DNA from: Leeuwenhoekiella polynyae
GTDB taxonomy: Bacteria > Bacteroidota > Bacteroidia > Flavobacteriales > Flavobacteriaceae
NCBI RefSeq assembly: GCF_042683665.1
Contig: NZ_JBHUOO010000003.1
DNA length: 64,000 nt
Strand: one strand, 5' to 3'
The notes below the pieces were generated by a model. It did no database searches and had not been told where the DNA came from. It saw only the letters and a program-made list of their open reading frames with translations. The stretch's first letter is position 1; each line of letters opens with the position of its first letter. The position numbers were made by a program, and so were the translations under genes. Shown here one piece after another: positions 1 through 9,166 of this stretch.

Positions 1-1
1 A

Positions 2-1405
2 TATAAAGAAGTGGAGTGGGATAGTACCCTTCAAAACCTGAATGATCGAAAATACGCCGCAAAGATTGATAGACTCTGGATGGAAGAGCTTACAAACGGT
101 AGCTTATACGATTCTATCACCGCTCTCGTAGATGATACGGAGTATGAGGATGTAGATTATCCAGAACTCACGACTAAAGTGCTTAAAGAACGCTTAGCGG
201 AGCTTGATGCACGTACTCCTTTTAATGTAGAGTACAATCCTTCTCTTGAAAACGTTATTAAAGGCTATTTAAAGCGCCATAAACCCACATTAGAGCGCTT
301 AATGGGATTATCTCAATTCTATTTCCCGGGTTTCGAAGAAACGCTTGATAAGCACAATATGCCACTAGAATTAAAATACTTGGCTATTGTAGAATCTGCG
401 TTAAGACCTCGCGCAAAATCTCGAGTTGGAGCTACAGGTATGTGGCAATTTATGTTCAATACCGGTAAATTATACGGTTTAGATGTTAGCTCTTATGTTG
501 ATGAGCGTATGGACCCTATTCTTTCTACTGAAGCTGCAGCACAATATTTATCTAAGCTTTATGAGATTTTTGATGATTGGGATTTAGCATTAGCCTCTTA
601 CAACTCAGGTCCTGGTAATGTGAGTAAAGCGATACGTCGTAGTGGTGGACGCACCAATTATTGGAATATTAGACATCATTTACCACGTGAAACAGCAGGT
701 TATATTCCGGCATTTTTAGCCACGATGTACATATTTGAATACGCTGATGAGCATGGATATCACCCGGCTCAACCAGATGTAAATTATTTTGAGACTGATA
801 CCATACGGGTTAAAGAAACTATTACTTTACAACAAGTTTCAGCGTATACCGGAGTTTCGTTAGATGAAATTCAGTTTTTAAACCCGGCTTATAAGTTAGA
901 TGTGATTCCTTATCTTGAAGATAAAGAGTATTATTTACGCTTGCCTATTACTGCAATTGGACCTTTTGTAGCTAATGAAGAAAACATTTACAATACCGCC
1001 AAAAAAGAGCTTGAGCGTGATGAGAAAACACTTCCGCAGTATTTAGAAGTTCCATCAAGCGTTACCTATCGTGTACGTAGCGGTGATTATTTAGGAAAAA
1101 TAGCTTCTCGTTATGGTGTAGGTGTTTCGCAGATAAAACGATGGAACAATCTTAGATCTAATAATTTAAGAATAGGGCAGCGATTAAGCTTATACCCAAA
1201 TAAACCGGTTGCTACAAGCTCTTCTAAAGGGAGTTCAAAATCTGTAACAAGTAGTGGAGAAAAGAAATATGTAGTACAGCGTGGTGATAGCTTGTGGAAG
1301 ATCGCCCGTAAATTTCCAGGTGTAAGTGCAGAAAATCTTAAAGTTTGGAACGATATTAGTGGTACTAAACTAAAACCGGGAATGACCTTGGTTATAGCTA
1401 ACTAA
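2..1405 (+). CDS. Lytic transglycosylase with two LysM domains (MltD-like), 5'-partial
   Basis: Murein-cleaving lytic transglycosylase acting in the periplasm. The SLT goose-lysozyme fold is clear: the catalytic Glu lies in IVESALRPRAKS (Glu codon near 392), followed by GATGMWQFM and the ALASYNSGPGNV motif. Two LysM peptidoglycan-binding domains follow, near 1063-1195 (VTYRVRSGDYLGKIASRYGV) and 1267-1402 (YVVQRGDSLWKIARKF), joined by a Ser/Lys-rich linker. The reading frame stays open to the window edge and no signal peptide is visible, so the true start lies upstream; the GTG at 11 is only the first possible start inside the window. The next gene begins 18 bp downstream. The family is certain; the MltD name is by domain order. 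Confidence 0.9.
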   Translation, partial: YKEVEWDSTLQNLNDRKYAAKIDRLWMEELTNGSLYDSITALVDDTEYEDVDYPELTTKVLKERLAELDARTPFNVEYNPSLENVIKGYLKRHKPTLERLMGLSQFYFPGFEETLDKHNMPLELKYLAIVESALRPRAKSRVGATGMWQFMFNTGKLYGLDVSSYVDERMDPILSTEAAAQYLSKLYEIFDDWDLALASYNSGPGNVSKAIRRSGGRTNYWNIRHHLPRETAGYIPAFLATMYIFEYADEHGYHPAQPDVNYFETDTIRVKETITLQQVSAYTGVSLDEIQFLNPAYKLDVIPYLEDKEYYLRLPITAIGPFVANEENIYNTAKKELERDEKTLPQYLEVPSSVTYRVRSGDYLGKIASRYGVGVSQIKRWNNLRSNNLRIGQRLSLYPNKPVATSSSKGSSKSVTSSGEKKYVVQRGDSLWKIARKFPGVSAENLKVWNDISGTKLKPGMTLVIAN

Positions 1406-1423
1406 CTACAATAGATTTTTATT

Positions 1424-2392
1424 ATGCAAAAATTACTTTTAGCCTTCTTTCTTTTTGCTCTCGTAGCTTGTAATGACAAACCTCAAGGCAAGATTTTATC
1501 GGCTTCTTCTGGTGGATTGAATAATCTTACAGTTGTAATGCCTAATGATTTATGGTCTGGGCAGGTAGGGGAGAATATCAGAGAAAAACTAGCAGGTCCT
1601 GTAAATGGGTTGCCTCAGGTAGAACCTATGTTTGAGATCAATCAGATGCCTAATGAGGCATTTTCTGGTTTTATGCGAAAACAACGTACATTTTTAAAAG
1701 TAGAGCAGGCAGATACTGCATCATTAGAAATTGTTCACGATGAATATGCACGTCCTCAAACGGGTATTATTCTTAAAGGACCTACCGAAGAAGACATTAT
1801 AAATCTCATCAAAAAAGATAGTGCGAAGATTGTAGATACCTATAAAGATACAGAGTTCACAGAAAAAATCAGACGTATAAGTTTATCGCTAAAAGATGAT
1901 AAACCTCTAACTGAAGCTTTTGGGATTACTATGAAGTTTCCGTCGGCGTATCGTTATGCAAAAGAAGATCCAAATTTCTACTGGATTAGAAAAGATATTC
2001 CTAACGGAGATATGAATATAACGGTTTACGAAGTGCCTTATAACTTAATCGATAAGGACTCTAATACAATAGGTTCACTAATTAAAATGCGTGATTCTAT
2101 AGGTGGTGATAACATTACAGTGAGCGAAGGAATGCGTTTTATTACAGAAGAAGCTTTTGCACCTTATCTAAGCGAAACTACAATAGACGGAAAACCGGCT
2201 TACCAAATGAAAGGTATGTGGGAAGTAAAAGGTCGCTTTATGGCAGGGCCTTTTGTAAACTTTACTGTTGATGATAAAGAGAACGACAGGTATTTGGTTT
2301 TAGAAGGTTTTGTGTTTAAACCTTCAGCAAATAAAAGAGATAATATTTTTGAATTAGAATCTATTTTACGCTCAGTAAAATTTGTAGACTAA
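1424..2392 (+). CDS. DUF4837 family lipoprotein
   Basis: Predicted lipoprotein of unknown function. The N-terminus is a type II signal peptide with lipobox LVAC (Cys16). The mature part matches my recollection of the Bacteroidota DUF4837 family: VVMPNDLWSGQVG near the start, and a C-terminal half with paired strand-rich segments such as YFWIRKDIPNGDMNI-type repeats. It is followed by a strong terminator and sits just after the lytic transglycosylase, which suggests cotranscription and an envelope role (inference). No catalytic motif was seen. Confidence 0.85.
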   Translation: MQKLLLAFFLFALVACNDKPQGKILSASSGGLNNLTVVMPNDLWSGQVGENIREKLAGPVNGLPQVEPMFEINQMPNEAFSGFMRKQRTFLKVEQADTASLEIVHDEYARPQTGIILKGPTEEDIINLIKKDSAKIVDTYKDTEFTEKIRRISLSLKDDKPLTEAFGITMKFPSAYRYAKEDPNFYWIRKDIPNGDMNITVYEVPYNLIDKDSNTIGSLIKMRDSIGGDNITVSEGMRFITEEAFAPYLSETTIDGKPAYQMKGMWEVKGRFMAGPFVNFTVDDKENDRYLVLEGFVFKPSANKRDNIFELESILRSVKFVD

Positions 2393-2411
2393 CCTAAAAT
2401 AGAAAACAATA

Positions 2412-2447
2412 AAAAAGTCCTTTAAGTTTTAGTTAAAGGACTTTTTT
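2412..2447. terminator. Bidirectional intrinsic terminator
   Basis: Inverted repeat AAAAAGTCCTTTAA / TTAAAGGACTTTTT around a short loop, with A- and T-runs on the two flanks. It lies between the convergent DUF4837 and tatA genes and can serve both. Confidence 0.9.
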
Positions 2448-2469
2448 TATACTCTTACCTTGGTGAGGG

Positions 2470-2676
2470 TTAAGACTTTTTCTCTTCGATTGTTTCGTCA
2501 GATTTATGTGGAGCATCGTCATCTTTAGAAGCATCTTTAAACTCTTTAATCCCGCTTCCTAATCCCCTCATCATCTCAGGTATTTTCTTACCTCCAAAAA
2601 GTAAAAGTATTACAACCACGATAAGTCCTATCTGCCAAGGCCCTATCATTCCTAAAAATATTGCTAATGCATTCAT
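2470..2676 (-). CDS. tatA: Twin-arginine translocase subunit TatA/TatE
   Basis: Small Tat pore component of the inner membrane. With the start at 2676 the protein has 68 residues: a short periplasmic N-terminus, one membrane helix (about 12-27), the FGG hinge at 27-29, an amphipathic helix (KKIPEMMRGLGSGIKEFK) and an acidic, lysine-rich tail. An upstream in-frame ATG at 2727 would add 17 residues (ISCYIYHLNYH) that do not fit the family, so 2676 is preferred. tatC is not in the window. TatA and TatB are hard to separate by sequence; the short length favours TatA. Confidence 0.88.
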   Translation of the reverse strand: MNALAIFLGMIGPWQIGLIVVVILLLFGGKKIPEMMRGLGSGIKEFKDASKDDDAPHKSDETIEEKKS

Positions 2677-2770
2677 ATCATGATAATTTAGATGGTAAAT
2701 ATAACAAGAAATCATAAGAATAGACATTTCCTTTGAAAACTTTAGCAGTCGGGTTACGCCTTTTAAATTT

Positions 2771-2778
2771 TATATTTG
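2771..2778 (+). promoter_or_regulatory. Bacteroidota -7 element (TATATTTG)
   Basis: Matches TAnnTTTG, 17 bp before the ATG at 2796. No convincing -33 TTG at the right spacing. It supports ATG 2796, rather than the TTG at 2787, as the start of the M23 gene. Confidence 0.5.
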
Positions 2779-2795
2779 CTTAACTATTGATTTTT

Positions 2796-3662
2796 ATGGC
2801 AAAACCTAAAGAAAGAAAGAAGTTTAAAAAGCGCCTCTTACACAAATACAGGTTGCTGATTCTTAATGAAGATACGTTTGAAGAACGTGTTTCATTTAAA
2901 CTTACGCGCCTCAATGTTTTTATAGTTGTTGGTTTTTCGATTATAATTCTTATTGCATTAACCACCATTTTGATTGCATATACGCCACTTCGCGAATACA
3001 TACCCGGTTATTCTTCTGTAAAACTGAAGCGCCAGGCGACAGAATTGATGTTTGAAACCGATTCTTTAAAACGCCAGTTAGATATTAACGAGCAATATTA
3101 TGCGAGTATAAAAAAGGTTCTTACCGGTGATGTAGACGAGGTTGATTTTAATAAAGATTCTATTTTACTTATTGAACCCAGAGATACCGGTGGTCTCAAT
3201 ATGCAGATTTCTAAAGAAGATAGTTTATTACGAGAGCAGGTTGCTAATGAAGACCGTTATAATCTTTTTGAACCAGCCTCTTCAACGGTTAGCTTTTCAT
3301 TATTTCCACCGGTAAAAGGAAATATTACTGAAGGTTATGATGCAGAAGAAAAGCATTATGGAGTTGACGTAGTTGTACCGAAGAATGAAGCAGTAAAGGC
3401 AGCCGCAGACGGAACGGTTATTTTTTCTGAATGGACAGCAGAAACCGGTTATGTGATTATTTTAGATCACGGTAATAATTTGATTTCGGTTTATAAACAC
3501 AACGCTTCACTCACAAAAGATCAGGGCGACTTGGTAAAAGCTGGAGAGGTAATCGCAACTGCCGGCTCAACCGGAAAATTATCTACAGGGCCACATCTGC
3601 ATTTTGAACTCTGGAACAATGGGTACCCGGTAGATCCTACTAATTATATTTCATTTGAATAA
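2796..3662 (+). CDS. Membrane-anchored M23 family metallopeptidase
   Basis: Peptidoglycan endopeptidase of the LytM/M23 family, 288 residues from ATG 2796. A basic cytoplasmic N-terminus (KPKERKKFKKR) precedes one membrane helix (about 41-62), a coiled-coil-like periplasmic linker (75-160), and a C-terminal M23 domain. Zinc ligands are present: HYGVD (His187, Asp191) and the HLH pair in GPHLHFELW (His267, His269), so the enzyme should be active. The stop codon overlaps the next ATG by one base (TAATG), giving translational coupling to the GH3-like gene. Confidence 0.92.
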   Translation: MAKPKERKKFKKRLLHKYRLLILNEDTFEERVSFKLTRLNVFIVVGFSIIILIALTTILIAYTPLREYIPGYSSVKLKRQATELMFETDSLKRQLDINEQYYASIKKVLTGDVDEVDFNKDSILLIEPRDTGGLNMQISKEDSLLREQVANEDRYNLFEPASSTVSFSLFPPVKGNITEGYDAEEKHYGVDVVVPKNEAVKAAADGTVIFSEWTAETGYVIILDHGNNLISVYKHNASLTKDQGDLVKAGEVIATAGSTGKLSTGPHLHFELWNNGYPVDPTNYISFE

Positions 3663-5155
3663 TGTCTATTAAATCTTTTTCGGCAAAAATATTTGCTAAA
3701 TACATTGCTAAGCAGACACGAAAATGGAGTGCAAATCCTAAAGAAACCCAGCTGAAGGTTTTTAAATATTTGATTAAAAATGCTAAAAATACAAGCTTTG
3801 GAAAAGACCATAAATTTGATAAAATAAAATCTTATTCAGATTTTGCAAAGCATGTTCCTTTAAGGGATTATGAGGCTCTAAAAAACTATGTAGAAGAAGT
3901 AGTTAATGGTAAACGGGATGTTTTATGGCCGGGATTACCGGAGTATTTTGCTAAAACTTCGGGGACTACTTCCGGAGCAAAATATATTCCTATTACGAGT
4001 GAATCAATGCCGATGCATGTTAACGCAGCACGTGATGCAATTTTGCATTATATCGCAGAAAGCGGAAACAGCAAATTTGTAGACGGTAAGATGATTTTCT
4101 TACAGGGAAGTCCGAAACTTCAGGTAAAAAACGGCATCAAAACCGGAAGATTATCTGGGATTGTGGCGCATTATGTACCGAGTTATCTTCAGAAAAACCG
4201 CCTGCCCAGTTGGGAAACCAATTGTATTGAAGATTGGGAGTCTAAAGTTGACGCGATTGTAGCAGAAACCCTACCGGAAGACATGAGTGTCATCAGCGGT
4301 ATTCCCCCTTGGGTACAAATGTATTTTGAAAAACTTCAGGCAAAAACTGAAAAAGAAATAGGAGACATTTTCCCTAATTTCAATCTGTTTATTTACGGCG
4401 GTGTGAACTACGAGCCATACCGTAAAAAGTTTGAAAACCTCATAGGTCGCAAAGTAGACAGTATTGAACTGTATCCAGCAAGTGAAGGGTTTTTTGCCTT
4501 TCAGGATTCACAGCGTGAAAAAGGAATGTTGCTGTTGTTAAATTCGGGTATTTTCTATGAGTTTATAAAAGCAGACGAATTTTTTAATGAGAATCCGCAG
4601 CGTTTAACCATTGGCGAAGTCAAAACTGGTGTAAACTATGTAATGATCATTTCTACTACAGCAGGTTTATGGGCTTACAATGTAGGAGACACGGTGATGT
4701 TTACTTCAATAAAACCACATAGAGTTGTAGTTACAGGGCGTATAAAGCACTTTATTTCGGCTTTTGGAGAGCACGTGATAGGCAAGGAGGTAGAAGAAGC
4801 TCTGGCGAGCACAGCGAGTCAATTTAAGGCTCAGGTGAGTGAATTTACCGTAGCACCACAAATTAACCCAGAAACTGGTTTACCGTATCACGAGTGGTTT
4901 ATAGAATTTGATTCACAGCCAGAGAATTTAGAAGCATTCGCGAATGCGATTGACAAAGAGCTTCAGAAACAAAACAGTTATTATAAAGATTTAATAACAG
5001 GAAAAATTTTAAAAACATTAGAAATCAAAGTAATTCCGCAGGGCGGCTTTAATGCGTATATGAAGTCAAAAGGAAAATTAGGCGGTCAAAATAAACTGCC
5101 TAGATTATCCAATGATCGCAGTATTGCAGATGCCCTAAACAAACTTGATTTTTAA
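3662..5155 (+). CDS. GH3-family adenylate-forming enzyme
   Basis: Relative of plant GH3 acyl-acid amido synthetases, which adenylate a carboxylic acid and transfer it to an amine, usually an amino acid. ATP-binding motif I lies at about 97-110 (AKTSGTTSGAKYIP). Motif II is LYPASEGFFAF and motif III is LWAYNVGDTVMF, the standard trio for the ANL superfamily in its GH3 form. At 497 residues it is slightly shorter than plant enzymes. The bacterial substrate is unknown. It starts one base inside the preceding M23 gene and is followed 18 bp later by a large unknown gene, so the three may form one unit. Confidence 0.85.
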   Translation: MSIKSFSAKIFAKYIAKQTRKWSANPKETQLKVFKYLIKNAKNTSFGKDHKFDKIKSYSDFAKHVPLRDYEALKNYVEEVVNGKRDVLWPGLPEYFAKTSGTTSGAKYIPITSESMPMHVNAARDAILHYIAESGNSKFVDGKMIFLQGSPKLQVKNGIKTGRLSGIVAHYVPSYLQKNRLPSWETNCIEDWESKVDAIVAETLPEDMSVISGIPPWVQMYFEKLQAKTEKEIGDIFPNFNLFIYGGVNYEPYRKKFENLIGRKVDSIELYPASEGFFAFQDSQREKGMLLLLNSGIFYEFIKADEFFNENPQRLTIGEVKTGVNYVMIISTTAGLWAYNVGDTVMFTSIKPHRVVVTGRIKHFISAFGEHVIGKEVEEALASTASQFKAQVSEFTVAPQINPETGLPYHEWFIEFDSQPENLEAFANAIDKELQKQNSYYKDLITGKILKTLEIKVIPQGGFNAYMKSKGKLGGQNKLPRLSNDRSIADALNKLDF

Positions 5156-5160
5156 AAAAG

Positions 5161-5168
5161 TATATTTG
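5161..5168 (+). promoter_or_regulatory. -7 element (TATATTTG)
   Basis: TAnnTTTG match between the GH3-like stop and ATG 5174, only 5 bp before the ATG. If used, the transcript of the next gene would be almost leaderless. No well-spaced -33 element. Confidence 0.35.
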
Positions 5169-5173
5169 ATTTA

Positions 5174-6865
5174 ATGAGTTTAATAAAACAACAAGATAGA
5201 ACCCGTTCTCAAGAAAGCTCTGCTGCGATTGAGCGTATGTACATTACCATGCGGCATTTGTTCAACAGAGGTTTTTATAAACCTATGGGTGTTTCGGGTG
5301 AAACCTTAAGGGAAGCACTTTTAATTCTGCGTCCTGAGATCTACGGCACCATTGCCGAAGAAAAAGTAGAATTGAATGGGTTATTATACGTAATAGACCG
5401 CCTTCCGGAAGGGATTGAAGAGTGCAGGTACATCAACCTCACGAGTGATGAAGGCTATAAAAATTCACATTTTAAGCCTATTGTTCCACCTAAGCGTCGT
5501 CGCAATTGCTATCGTATAGACGATGAGCAGATGAATATAGAGATAACCAGAGGACGCTCTGAGATTTATGATATTTTGACCCACCTTACGTTTCTTTTTG
5601 TAGAGTCACATAAGATTATGAAAAGGGTGGTGATCAATGAGGAAGGGCATACCACCCGCGATTGGCAAAAACTCGAGAAAGCCGTTCTTGCAGAAGAATC
5701 ACTTTCTCAGCAAGACCGCGAGATTGCATTAACCCATACCGCAAATATTTTAGGCCGAACCTTTCACGAGGTTTCTACGATTTACAGCAAATTTTCGGCA
5801 CCTAGTAATGAAAAGCGCTTTTTAAAATTAGTGTATTGGTTAGGTAAACGTGCTATTGAAGAAATAGTGGAGAATGAAAAGCGTTTGGTAACGTTTTCAC
5901 CGGTTTTAAGGGAGCGTTTAGGGCATCATATTCACGGTGAAGTTTGGGCTGATAACATCAAAAAAGAATTAGAAAGCAAAGATCTTTTAAGAAGACCTAT
6001 TCACATCATAAGTGCCAATATGCACAGTGTGATGAATACGCTTTTTGCTCCGGTTGCATTAGCTAAAGAAATGGCTAAGAAGAACAATCTGGAGATTTAC
6101 GAGACCTTGAGTAATGCCGGTAGTGGTAAATTACGTTCTCGTGTAGAAAAAACCGCTCAACAAAATGGGATGATCTTCATTCCAGATCAGAGTGGGACCA
6201 ACATTGATGTGCAGATTTTTGATACGGCAAAGCTAGATTTAGATCAAAATAATTTCTGTTCAAAAACCGAATATCCTAAAGGAAAAGAGCCGGTTATTAT
6301 CGTGATGGATTATGCTTTTGGCGAGCAGGCGTATGAGACTATGGAGGAGTTGCTGAAACCATACGAAGACAAACGTAAAACGGTACATCTAGATGTAAAG
6401 TCGGTTTCTATAATGGGTAAAGCAGGAATTTTAGAAGGCGGGAAAGGCGATATTATGATTCCTTCTGCGCATTTATTTGAAGGTACGGCAGATAATTATC
6501 CATTTGAAAACCAACTGAAAAAAGAAGACTTAGAAGGTCATGGAATTTCGGTTTTTGATGGTGCCATGATAACTGTACTGGGAACTTCGCTTCAAAACAG
6601 AGATATTTTACGCTTCTTTTATGAAAGCACATGGAATGTTATAGGTCTGGAGATGGAAGGTGCGCATTATCAAAAAGCGATTCAGGCAGCTGCAAAACTA
6701 CGCGGAAGCATCAGCGATGAGGTTAAAGTGCGTTATGCGTATTATGCTTCAGATAATCCGTTAGAAACCGGTAGCACTTTGGCTTCAGGCGGATTAGGAA
6801 CGACGGGTGTAAAACCCACTTATTTGATCACTGAGCAAATTCTAGAACAGATATTTAAAGACTAA
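5174..6865 (+). CDS. Conserved protein of unknown function, DUF6909-like
   Basis: Large soluble protein of 563 residues with no signal peptide or membrane segment. I associate it with the Bacteroidota DUF6909 family, but this is from memory. The N-terminal half is helical and charged. The C-terminal half (from about 275, RRPIHIISANMHSVMN) has alternating strands and helices. It includes IGLEMEGAHYQ, which resembles the ribose/base-binding GluMet(Asp/Glu)Gly signature of nucleoside phosphorylases and nucleosidases, and ends with YYASDNPLETGSTLASGG. No function is assigned. The next ATG follows the stop codon directly (6866). Confidence 0.75.
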   Translation: MSLIKQQDRTRSQESSAAIERMYITMRHLFNRGFYKPMGVSGETLREALLILRPEIYGTIAEEKVELNGLLYVIDRLPEGIEECRYINLTSDEGYKNSHFKPIVPPKRRRNCYRIDDEQMNIEITRGRSEIYDILTHLTFLFVESHKIMKRVVINEEGHTTRDWQKLEKAVLAEESLSQQDREIALTHTANILGRTFHEVSTIYSKFSAPSNEKRFLKLVYWLGKRAIEEIVENEKRLVTFSPVLRERLGHHIHGEVWADNIKKELESKDLLRRPIHIISANMHSVMNTLFAPVALAKEMAKKNNLEIYETLSNAGSGKLRSRVEKTAQQNGMIFIPDQSGTNIDVQIFDTAKLDLDQNNFCSKTEYPKGKEPVIIVMDYAFGEQAYETMEELLKPYEDKRKTVHLDVKSVSIMGKAGILEGGKGDIMIPSAHLFEGTADNYPFENQLKKEDLEGHGISVFDGAMITVLGTSLQNRDILRFFYESTWNVIGLEMEGAHYQKAIQAAAKLRGSISDEVKVRYAYYASDNPLETGSTLASGGLGTTGVKPTYLITEQILEQIFKD

Positions 6866-7813
6866 ATGAGCCAAGACACAAACCAAGATATAGATCTTTT
6901 TGATCTTTTTAGAGGCATGCGCAATCTGTTTAAAAAGTGCTTGATTTATGCCTATCGTTTTGGTCGGTTTATTGTTAGAAATGTACTAATTATTATTGGT
7001 CTGCTCGTTCTGGGAGTAGTTGTGGGGTATGGCTTATCAAAGCTTATCAAACCTTTACAAACTGCAGAAATCCTTGTTGCTCCTAACGTAGAAAGCACCG
7101 CTTATCTCTACGGAAAAGTTGAGCAAATCAATCAAAGCTTAAAAAATAAAGGTTACAAGCTAACCGCTGATTTTTCAACTGAGAATCTAAAGAAAATTTC
7201 GGTTGAACCCGTTGAAGATATTACGAGCGTTTTAAAGAATCTTGAAGACTTTCCGCAGGATATAATTCCCAGAATTTCTGAGAATTATTCAGATGAATCT
7301 GCATTTTATGACAAGCCTTTATATGCACCAGCTTATGACCTTCATCGCATTGTGGTGGTGGCTTCAGATTCTTTAATGGACCTGGATGCAATAACAGCCT
7401 ATCTTGAGTCCAATACGTTTTTACAGCAAAAAAGAACAGCAGCATTAGCAGCTATTAAAAAGAAAATTGAAGCCAATACTTTTTCCATTCGTCAGATAGA
7501 CAGTGTACTTATCAATGTGTCAGTAGCTTTAAAACAAGGAAATACATCCCTCAATGTTTTAACAAAAAATGAGAATTCTGCAACAAGTGCGATTCTCAAC
7601 TCTAAGACAGAATTACTTTTGGAGAATAGAATTTTAGAGCAAAAAATACCCGAATTGGATGCTGTTTTTAAGGTTTATTCCAAATCGGCTTGGGTTGAAA
7701 AGACATCATTGAGAAGTGTATTAGTTTTAATTATTCCGGTTTTACTGGTTTTTTTGTTTGTTTGCTATCACCTATTGATTCGATTTAAAAAGCGATTCAA
7801 AAACGAATTGTAA
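6866..7813 (+). CDS. Wzz/chain-length-determinant-like membrane protein
   Basis: 315 residues with the topology of polysaccharide co-polymerases. A cytoplasmic N-terminus is followed by a membrane helix (about 39-60), a periplasmic region of about 220 residues with coiled-coil character, a second helix (about 284-305) and a short basic tail (RFKKRFKNEL). There is no BY-kinase domain. The assignment to a Wzz role rests on topology and on its place at the head of a flippase and polymerase set; sequence motifs are weak. It follows the preceding gene without a gap. Confidence 0.65.
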   Translation: MSQDTNQDIDLFDLFRGMRNLFKKCLIYAYRFGRFIVRNVLIIIGLLVLGVVVGYGLSKLIKPLQTAEILVAPNVESTAYLYGKVEQINQSLKNKGYKLTADFSTENLKKISVEPVEDITSVLKNLEDFPQDIIPRISENYSDESAFYDKPLYAPAYDLHRIVVVASDSLMDLDAITAYLESNTFLQQKRTAALAAIKKKIEANTFSIRQIDSVLINVSVALKQGNTSLNVLTKNENSATSAILNSKTELLLENRILEQKIPELDAVFKVYSKSAWVEKTSLRSVLVLIIPVLLVFLFVCYHLLIRFKKRFKNEL

Positions 7814-7855
7814 AAGATTCTAACCCCAAACCTTTTTATAATTTGATGAGACTTT

Positions 7856-9166
7856 ATGAGAAATGGATTCAAAAATCAGCTCAGCAAATTAGGAGGTCTT
7901 TCGGTTCTACGGGGTGGTTTTGAAGTGTTGATATTACGCGTTTGTGGTGTTCTTTTTCTTTTTGGGATTACCGTTTTTCTTACCAATTTTTATCCTGCGG
8001 AAGAAGTAGGAGCATATGAGTTTACACGTTCTGCACTTTTCCTAATCGGTGGTTTTACCATTCTTGGCACAGATCAATCCATTTTATTTTTTTCCGGAAG
8101 GTTTTCTAAAAAGGAACAGTTAGGCGCATTATTCAAGGTTTATTTTAAAATGGTTTTACTGCTATTGGCAGGTTCTATCGTCCTTTTAATTTTAGCCTGG
8201 AATATTCCTGATTCAGTTTATGAATCTATTTTTAATGATGAAACTTCAGGCACGTTGATTCTTAAAGCAGCGGCGTGTTTGTTTTTTTATGCCATCACCC
8301 TGTTGAATACAGAATTTTTCAGGGGTTTTGCATTGCATCAAAAATCAGAATTATACCGCGGAATTTTTAAACAACTCCCATTTGGGCTTGGCTTACTCAT
8401 TCTATTTTTGCTTCGGGAGCAGCAGTATGTGGTTGAGGTGTTTTTACTCAGTTATTTTGTGCTGGCAATTATATCTTCGATAGAGGTGTTTTTTCAATAT
8501 AAAAAACGTGTTCAGCGTCACGTTCAGAATTTACAAATACCTATTAAAACCGTTTTAAAAGCCACGATTCCCATTGCAATAAGTGCGCTGGGCTTTTATT
8601 TATTGATCAGTATTGATGTTTTTTTCTTGAAACACTACACAGATTTTGAAACCCTTGCATATTACGGGACTTCTATAAAAATCATCTTTTTAATTTCTAC
8701 GGTGGTCAATACGATCAGCTCGTTTATCGCGGTCAAAATTGCAAATTTGTATGCGATAGACAGGCAAAAATTACAAGCATTGGTAAAGAATGGAGTACGT
8801 GTTATTGTGATTTTAACAACTGTACTTTCAGTTTTTTTGATGCTTTTTTCAAAGCCTATTTTACACATTTTCGGGAATGCTTATGAACAAGCCAATAGTG
8901 CTTTATTAATTTTAATTTTTGGGCATTTTTTAAGTAGTTTATTTGGTATAACTCAGGTGTATCTCAATATGACTAAGAAGCAAGTAGCGTTACAGTATAT
9001 TTTAATTTTTGCTGTGTTGCTCAATGCGCTTTTAAATTTTTTATTGATATCAGAATATGGGATGGAAGGGGCTGCTATCGCTTCAGCTTTAAGTGTGATT
9101 TTTTGGAATTTACTCGCGGCATTTTGGGTTTACAAAAAAGATAATATCAAACTTTTTCTACATTGA
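7856..9166 (+). CDS. Oligosaccharide flippase family protein (Wzx-like)
   Basis: Multi-spanning inner-membrane protein of 436 residues with about 12-14 hydrophobic helices, of the MOP/polysaccharide-transporter superfamily. It would flip lipid-linked repeat units to the periplasm. Typical features are the N-terminal GLSVLRGGFEVL amphipathic start and the GMEGAAIASALSVIFWN segment near the C-terminus, which is characteristic of this superfamily. Its TGA overlaps the ATG of the next membrane protein by one base. The substrate cannot be inferred. Confidence 0.82.
   Translation: MRNGFKNQLSKLGGLSVLRGGFEVLILRVCGVLFLFGITVFLTNFYPAEEVGAYEFTRSALFLIGGFTILGTDQSILFFSGRFSKKEQLGALFKVYFKMVLLLLAGSIVLLILAWNIPDSVYESIFNDETSGTLILKAAACLFFYAITLLNTEFFRGFALHQKSELYRGIFKQLPFGLGLLILFLLREQQYVVEVFLLSYFVLAIISSIEVFFQYKKRVQRHVQNLQIPIKTVLKATIPIAISALGFYLLISIDVFFLKHYTDFETLAYYGTSIKIIFLISTVVNTISSFIAVKIANLYAIDRQKLQALVKNGVRVIVILTTVLSVFLMLFSKPILHIFGNAYEQANSALLILIFGHFLSSLFGITQVYLNMTKKQVALQYILIFAVLLNALLNFLLISEYGMEGAAIASALSVIFWNLLAAFWVYKKDNIKLFLH

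Noticed and set aside
2677..2727. Longer TatA start at 2727
   Set aside because: The extra 17 residues do not fit the TatA N-terminus; the ATG at 2676 gives the normal structure.
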